From assembly GCA_001873625.1 (NCBI GenBank), contig MNZN01000001.1:62001-126000 (forward strand): 64,000 nt of DNA. The letters run 5' to 3'. Below are positions 59,014-64,000 of this stretch, in pieces; the first letter of the stretch is position 1, and every line of letters begins with the position of its first letter. The notes under the pieces are model-generated. The model was not told the DNA's origin. It did not search any database and worked only from the letters and a program-made list of their open reading frames with translations. The translations under genes were made by a program, and so were the position numbers. Origin of the DNA: Candidatus Saccharibacteria bacterium CG2_30_41_52. GTDB taxonomy: Bacteria > Patescibacteriota > Saccharimonadia > Saccharimonadales > Saccharimonadaceae.

Positions 59014-60973
59014 AACCCTGTACTATCATGTCCAACAAAGTGGCAACATACTCAGCATGCGTCCATGTGAGTGGAGCAGGGGATACGACTTGATTTGTGA
59101 CTGGGTCTAACTGTTCGCCCATAACACCAGTACTGAGGGCGTGGCTTTTAGCCCAATCTAATATTTGTAAAGCTTTTTCTTCCTTACCTGAATCGATATA
59201 ATATTGCGCTAACCAAAATGATACGATAAACCATTGATTGCCAGTTATTCCAGGGCTAACTCTACGATAATCATCATTTTCATAGCGAGGTAAACCTAGT
59301 TGGCCATCATTAATACCGAACATCTGTTCAATCGTTGCGATTGAAGATAATATTTCGGGGCTGTTATGATCAAATAATCCGAATATATAAGCACCAAATA
59401 CGCTTGAGCAATCGACAACATCATCAGGCACAATTAGGCTTTTTTTGATATTTACGCCGCGGTAAAAGACCTTCTTTTCTTCGTTATATAACAATTTATG
59501 AGCTGCAGTTTGAATGTCTGTTGCAGCCAAGCGCCATTTAACGGCGTTATTATGATCATTAGCAGCAGTCGCCAAATCAGATGCCGCCATAAGGGCTGCA
59601 AATGTGACAGCAGTTGTATATGTGCTTGTCAAAAAAGTCTGTTCCCATAGATCGTAACTAGACTTTGGTAGCTTAGTTAATTCATCGACATAATTCGTCA
59701 TAAAATCAGCCATAGGTTTAATCATGTCTTTATAAAACTCGGTCAATAAACTAGTATCTGGATGTATCTTGTAATATTGAGCAAACATAAACAGTGGCAG
59801 TGCAGTTTCATCTTCCTGTATTGGTGGTGCGACAATGTCATCATGAACATACGAATGCCAACTACTACCTAGCGCACCATCAGCGCGATATTTGTGCATC
59901 ATGTATCCATCAGCATGCAGTCCGCGCAAAGTAAATTGAAAGAACTGATAGGCTTCCTTTTTGTATCCCATTCGGATCAACGGCCATATAGCATAGGCAC
60001 CATCCCTAGGCCAACAATAGGCATAGGCGTCGCGCGAATAATTCAACATCGACGTATCTGTACTGGCGATAATTGCACCGTTGTCATCGATTTGAGATTT
60101 AATTATCATCACGCTTTGGATAAACGTCATACGATGTTTTTTAGGTAATTTATCTACCACAGAATATGCTGGTTCTAACCATTTATTCCACCAGTTAGCT
60201 GTCTGTTTCAAATACGACAAAGCACCGTCTTTTTGTATCTGTTTATGAATATTTAATGCGGTTTCGATAGTTTTACCAACAGCTATCCAGTAATGAACGC
60301 GCTGCGAGCTGTGTGCACCAATATTAACTGTGAACCTGATAGTAGAGTCGACTCGGCCGTGTTCAACGTTATTCATACCTAGCTGCCCATCTTCGGCATC
60401 ACGGAAAGTACCTTCTTTGCCCTCGATACCAAATAATCCAACAGTGTGTTGATCGAATGATTTTCCGTTACATTCGCCTGATACTACAAACGCTCGATGT
60501 CCGCGATAATGTAATATCGCATGACTGTCAGGAATATATTGTGCTGTATCGGTATTACTGCGAGAATCGCCAATTGCAAACGGCTGATGCATAAATAAAC
60601 GAATTTCACGGTCTTGGTCTCGCAAATTAACTATATGTATATTACGAATAAATATATTTACGTCAGCGCCAACATAATCATCAAACTCTAAAAGAATACC
60701 CAATCGGTCATTTTTAGCAATTGTATGGCCAATTAATGCGCTATGCGGATAATGGAACGAAAATGACCATTCACTAAACCCATTACTGTCGTTTGGATTA
60801 TCAGTCCAGCTAAGCTCGTTATCGACCCAAACACCGACACGATGTCTTAGACTGGCTCCTGCGCAGTGGTTCTCGAATCCAACATATGGGAAGTAGAAAT
60901 CATGTACTGTCCCAAAGTTATTCAATCCAACGTGCAGCTGGCCATTACTAAGTACTATTGGTCGTTTAGCCAT
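59012..60973 (-). CDS. Glycoside hydrolase family 15 (glucoamylase-like)
   Basis: 653 residues. N-terminal beta-sandwich domain (VLSNGQLHVGLNNFGTVHDFYFPYVG), then an (alpha/alpha)6 barrel with YCWPRDGAYAIWPL (about residue 315), the acid Glu region IQEDETALPL, and the second Glu in VMGEQLDP. Releases glucose (or trehalose-derived glucose) from alpha-glucans. No signal peptide, so it acts inside the cell. Start overlaps the GH57 stop by eight bases; last gene of the operon. Confidence 0.93.
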   Translation of the reverse strand: MAKRPIVLSNGQLHVGLNNFGTVHDFYFPYVGFENHCAGASLRHRVGVWVDNELSWTDNPNDSNGFSEWSFSFHYPHSALIGHTIAKNDRLGILLEFDDYVGADVNIFIRNIHIVNLRDQDREIRLFMHQPFAIGDSRSNTDTAQYIPDSHAILHYRGHRAFVVSGECNGKSFDQHTVGLFGIEGKEGTFRDAEDGQLGMNNVEHGRVDSTIRFTVNIGAHSSQRVHYWIAVGKTIETALNIHKQIQKDGALSYLKQTANWWNKWLEPAYSVVDKLPKKHRMTFIQSVMIIKSQIDDNGAIIASTDTSMLNYSRDAYAYCWPRDGAYAIWPLIRMGYKKEAYQFFQFTLRGLHADGYMMHKYRADGALGSSWHSYVHDDIVAPPIQEDETALPLFMFAQYYKIHPDTSLLTEFYKDMIKPMADFMTNYVDELTKLPKSSYDLWEQTFLTSTYTTAVTFAALMAASDLATAANDHNNAVKWRLAATDIQTAAHKLLYNEEKKVFYRGVNIKKSLIVPDDVVDCSSVFGAYIFGLFDHNSPEILSSIATIEQMFGINDGQLGLPRYENDDYRRVSPGITGNQWFIVSFWLAQYYIDSGKEEKALQILDWAKSHALSTGVMGEQLDPVTNQVVSPAPLTWTHAEYVATLLDMIVQG

Positions 60974-62198
60974 TCATGCCTCCTGTATGGTGGTCATTAT
61001 GCAAACGCCAGCGCAGATCGCGAACAGCGTTGATATAGTACAAAAAGGCATCGTAAGGTGATTTGTATGGGCTAAAGTAGGCGTGAACGTCGCCATCGCT
61101 AAACCATTTGGTACACATGTAATATACGTGGTCAGACGTCTGTAGTTTGCGCCAATCACTGATTAGGTCGACATCGCCGGTCATTATGACGTCGTTTTCC
61201 ATTGAATAGATATATTTCAATGCCTCTTGTTGCATAGTATTACCCATCCAGGCTGTCAAATCGCGTTCAGTATCAGCCCATGTGACAGTATTTGGCATAC
61301 TAATCTCGCCAACGGGTTCAAACTCGGCGATTGCTTCGGACACTGTATAGAATGTGTTAATTGGGTTCTGCAACCATTTGCCGATAAAGGCTTCAAAAAA
61401 GTCAAAAATTCCAGTATCTTTCCATTGATGTTCGCCAAAGGTTTCATAATCCATGAACAAGTTAATAAGCGGCTGATTATCAATTGATGCGTTAGCCCAA
61501 TCGTTATAGGTGTCAGCCGAGAGTGGCCATGCAGACCAGTTTTGGTTGCTAAAACGAAAGGCGATGTCATCACTGAGGCGATAGTTTTTAAGTAGTAATG
61601 AAATGTTTTTTGTACCAGTTGGTCGATAAACATAGTTAGGAGAGCGCCATTCCAAAATCGGGTCCCAGCCTTCAGCCAAAATACCTTTGAACCCATAATC
61701 ATCAGCCCATTTTGCCAATGAATCGTTGTATGCTAATTCGGTATTACGGAAGACTGATGTTTCAACACCAAATAACTGGCGGACTTTGGCCTTGTGAGCT
61801 TCGACCTGGCGTACAAACTCAGTTCGGCTATAGAAAAAGGCAAGTGAGTGATAATACGTTTCAGCAACGATTTCAACGCGACCAGTTGCAACTAATCTCT
61901 GGAAGCTGGCAATTACATCTGGCGCCCACATTTCAGCTTGCTCCATGAATGTACCAGTAATACTCATTGATACTTTAAATTCATGATGAATCGCAAGTAA
62001 TTTTTCCAACACAGCATTCATCGGACGATATGATTTTTCGGCAACTTTTTTAAAGACCTGCTCGTTATTGCGTTCAGTATTATAATCAGGCTCATTAAAA
62101 TAATCATGTTTAGTAGCCGTATCAAATACGCTGTACTGACGCACGCGGAATGGTTGGTGTACGTGCAGATAAAGTACTATACCGCGTTTGCTAGTCAT
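60966..62198 (-). CDS. Glycoside hydrolase family 57 alpha-amylase-like
   Basis: 410 residues. Family motifs: LHVHQPFRVR at the N terminus, EIVAETYYHSLAF, nucleophile region VFRNTELAYND, acid Asp in FMDYETFGEHQ, and a C-terminal TWADTERDLTAWMGN helical part. GH57 enzymes cleave or branch alpha-1,4-glucans. Cytoplasmic. It lies one base downstream of the GT4 gene and overlaps GH15. Confidence 0.93.
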   Translation of the reverse strand: MTSKRGIVLYLHVHQPFRVRQYSVFDTATKHDYFNEPDYNTERNNEQVFKKVAEKSYRPMNAVLEKLLAIHHEFKVSMSITGTFMEQAEMWAPDVIASFQRLVATGRVEIVAETYYHSLAFFYSRTEFVRQVEAHKAKVRQLFGVETSVFRNTELAYNDSLAKWADDYGFKGILAEGWDPILEWRSPNYVYRPTGTKNISLLLKNYRLSDDIAFRFSNQNWSAWPLSADTYNDWANASIDNQPLINLFMDYETFGEHQWKDTGIFDFFEAFIGKWLQNPINTFYTVSEAIAEFEPVGEISMPNTVTWADTERDLTAWMGNTMQQEALKYIYSMENDVIMTGDVDLISDWRKLQTSDHVYYMCTKWFSDGDVHAYFSPYKSPYDAFLYYINAVRDLRWRLHNDHHTGGMNG

Positions 62199-62199
62199 A

Positions 62200-63417
62200 T
62201 TATGAATTTCCCTTTAGTTTTTCGTATACTTTTAAACATTTGTCTGCGACGTCGTCCCATGATATTTTGTCGTATTCCATTTTGACGTTATCTTGGAGTG
62301 ATTTTTTCAAACTTTCGGACGTTGCAATTGCGATTAAATGATCGGCTAGCATATCTTCATCCCAGAAATCATAGCGGAAAATATTGTTCAAAACCTCACC
62401 AACACCTGATTGTTTAGAGATGATAAGTGCATTGCCGTGATGTGCAGCCTCTAGTGCCGTCAAGCCGAATGGTTCTGATACTGAACTCATAACGAATACG
62501 TCACCGACACTGTATGCATCACGCCACTGTTTACCGCGCACAAAACCAGTAAAAAATAGTTTGTCGGATATTCCCAGTTCAGATCCTAATTTAATCAACT
62601 CTTCACGCTGTTCACCGTCACCAGCCAACAAAAAGACTAATTTATCATATTTTTGGCAAGCTTTGGCAGCTGCGCGTACAAAGTTAGCCAAGCCTTTTTG
62701 AATTGTAAATCGAGTGACTGTGACGATTATTGTATAACCTTCGCTTTTCAAAGCCTCCAAATATTTGTATGTCCTGAAATCGTATTCGTAGCCGTCGTCA
62801 AAACTCAACACGTCGATTGCGTTATGAACTACTTCAATCTTGTCCTCGGGAATACCATATTTTTGCATGATAATTCCTTTGGTAATGCCACTAACTGCCA
62901 AGATTCGATCAGCCATCATTAACCCCTGGTATTCGATTTCGTGAATCAGGGGATTACCAGCGTTGCTACCAGACCTGTCAAATTCGGTAGCGTGAACGTG
63001 GACGATAAGTGGGGCGCCTGTAATTTCTTTGGCGCGCATGCCGGCTTCCATAGTCAACCAGTCGTGGGCATGAATCACATCTGGTTTATTAGTAATGCAA
63101 AGTCTTTCAACGTATTGGACATAGCGTTTTTGAACGCCGCGCATGTCTTTGAGGTCATTAATATCGGCTTTGGATAATTGTTTTTCGATAACTTTTTTGC
63201 TGTCATATGCGCCTAAACCGTATCTTTCCAGTGGGGAAAGGCCAGTTGCAGCGTGAATTGTCATAAAATCTATACCAGGATGAACAGCGTCATAGGGGAC
63301 GACAAAATCAATAGTCGCACCTTTTAATGCAAGAGCTTTTGACATGTGGTAACAAGCGACCCCTAAACCACCGCTGTTATGCGGAGGAAGTTCCCACCCT
63401 AGCATTAATATATTCAT
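62200..63417 (-). CDS. GT4-family glycosyltransferase (glycogen-synthase-like)
   Basis: 405 residues, GT-B fold. The N-terminal MLGWELPPHNSGGLGVACYHMSKALA binds the acceptor side; HAHDWLTMEAG, VSRFT-type VTVTRFTIQKG and SVSEPFGLTALEAAHHG (E-x7-E nucleotide-sugar motif) are present. With GH57 and GH15 downstream it probably makes an alpha-glucan, inferred from context. First gene of the operon. Confidence 0.9.
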   Translation of the reverse strand: MNILMLGWELPPHNSGGLGVACYHMSKALALKGATIDFVVPYDAVHPGIDFMTIHAATGLSPLERYGLGAYDSKKVIEKQLSKADINDLKDMRGVQKRYVQYVERLCITNKPDVIHAHDWLTMEAGMRAKEITGAPLIVHVHATEFDRSGSNAGNPLIHEIEYQGLMMADRILAVSGITKGIIMQKYGIPEDKIEVVHNAIDVLSFDDGYEYDFRTYKYLEALKSEGYTIIVTVTRFTIQKGLANFVRAAAKACQKYDKLVFLLAGDGEQREELIKLGSELGISDKLFFTGFVRGKQWRDAYSVGDVFVMSSVSEPFGLTALEAAHHGNALIISKQSGVGEVLNNIFRYDFWDEDMLADHLIAIATSESLKKSLQDNVKMEYDKISWDDVADKCLKVYEKLKGNS

Positions 63418-63615
63418 GTGCCTTTACAAGCAGCCAAGTTTGACTAACTACCACTCCTATTTAGTTTTAACAGGCGTTCTTGCCATAATTATAGGACGAC
63501 GCTAATGCTTTTGCAACACTATAAATTCATTAAATAATCTGTTATTATATTTTACGTAGTTATCCACAAAACATATTGTCAATAATTTGATATTATAATT
63601 TATGCAACTACATTT

Positions 63616-63690
63616 AGGGGTATAGTACAACGGTTAGTATATGGGTTTCCAAAACCTAGGATCATGGTTCGATTCCGTGTACCCCTGCCA
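63616..63690 (+). tRNA. tRNA-Trp(CCA)
   Basis: 75 nt, acceptor AGGGGTA/TACCCCT, anticodon arm TGGGT-TTCCAAA-ACCTA (CCA), T-loop TTCGATT, G discriminator and encoded CCA. A TATAAT at 63594-63599 serves as -10. The minus-strand recombinase frame runs through it. Confidence 0.93.
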
Positions 63691-64000
63691 AATAGGACAA
63701 AGAAGGGAAATTTGATAGTTTTCCACATTATGACCTCTGTAAATGAGGTCTTTTTTGTTGGTTCGGTTAAACATATTTTCCTCCATTAATTTTTGCTTAC
63801 TTTCTTCGACTTTTTTAGCTATCATATCAACAAATTTGGTATATTTAACAGATAAGGAATTGTCTTTTAATGTGACCGATTCAAGCAGTTCGGTTAAAAT
63901 CACACGTTTTGCATCATTGGCTAGATTTTCGTTTAAATACTCGTCTTTAGCCTGCTGGGTAAGTCTGACTAAATTAACGGTCTGCTTATGTTGTTCTAGG
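63634..64000 (-). CDS. C-terminal part of a probable serine site-specific recombinase
   Basis: The minus-strand frame is open from the window edge, so the track start at 63903 (GTG) is internal. Visible are about 120 residues: LEQHKQTVNLVRLTQQAKDEYLNENLANDAKRVILTELLESVTLKDNSLSVKYTKFVDMIAKKVEES. This resembles the coiled-coil C terminus of large serine recombinases in CPR genomes. The last ~45 residues (RGHNVENYQISLLCPIWQGYTESNHDPRFW) are the antisense of the tRNA-Trp terminator and gene, so the reading frame continues into the likely attachment site. Confidence 0.5.
   Translation of the reverse strand, partial: LEQHKQTVNLVRLTQQAKDEYLNENLANDAKRVILTELLESVTLKDNSLSVKYTKFVDMIAKKVEESKQKLMEENMFNRTNKKDLIYRGHNVENYQISLLCPIWQGYTESNHDPRFWKPIY
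63732..63757 (+). terminator. Terminator of tRNA-Trp
   Basis: GACCTC-tgtaaat-GAGGTCTTTTTTG. Confidence 0.75.

Noticed and set aside
63560-63568. Perfect DnaA box TTATCCACA as replication origin
   Set aside because: Only one box is seen, with no cluster and no dnaA/dnaN nearby; a single match is expected by chance in an AT-rich genome.

Overview
The window reads as a chromosome segment of a reduced-genome bacterium of the Candidate Phyla Radiation, most probably Candidatus Saccharibacteria (TM7). The reasons are an S10/spc/alpha ribosomal cluster with no L30 between S5 and L15, loss of zinc-binding cysteines in several ribosomal and RNA polymerase proteins, many apparently leaderless genes, small conserved proteins of unknown function, and a GT4-GH57-GH15 glucan locus. 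Lineage is inferred from gene content; there is no 16S rRNA gene here. UGA acts as a stop codon.

Layout. 1-7300: end of tyrS, a HAD phosphatase, recG, an unknown metal-dependent-looking protein, rsmD, a GT-C/TPR membrane protein and a small membrane protein. 7300-7750 and 9600-10150: a noncoding zone around tRNA-Leu genes. It holds three copies of a ~102-nt covarying structured element (T1), one of two copies of a second element (T2), and mirror-image copies of tRNA 3' ends that form long palindromes. A GlcD-like flavoprotein lies between. 10366-10986: a TrmH-family methyltransferase.

11030-18580: the most unusual part. Nine units each carry one or two very small, mostly unrecognised ORFs inside the same noncoding frame: a 5' element (E5) that also folds into a local hairpin, an AT-rich leader, a second hairpin before the start codon, then after the ORF a strong hairpin, usually a second small hairpin, and a 3' element (E3) complementary to E5. 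E5 and E3 covary unit by unit, so each unit's mRNA is predicted to close into a long helix around its own ORF. Several units share one promoter, so the helices lie inside polycistronic transcripts, as around rRNAs in rRNA operons. Several encoded proteins look like highly diverged paralogues. A lytic-transglycosylase-like gene and a broken aminotransferase lie between units.

18600-53500: core information genes: hisS, tig, clpP, rpoBC, rpsL-rpsG, fusA, tuf, rpsJ (detached), then rplC through rplO, secY, infA-rpmJ-rpsM-K-D-rpoA-rplQ-rplM-rpsI. Between rpsJ and rplC lie a CapA-like gene and a VanY-like peptidase. 53600-58900: trpS, an RluA-family synthase, a DNA polymerase III delta'-like gene, a TPR protein, tRNA-Tyr, two tRNA-Thr, a YajQ-like gene and rpmG. 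59000-63420: a minus-strand GT4/GH57/GH15 operon. The right edge has tRNA-Trp with the C-terminal end of a probable serine recombinase running into it, which suggests an integrated element beginning there.
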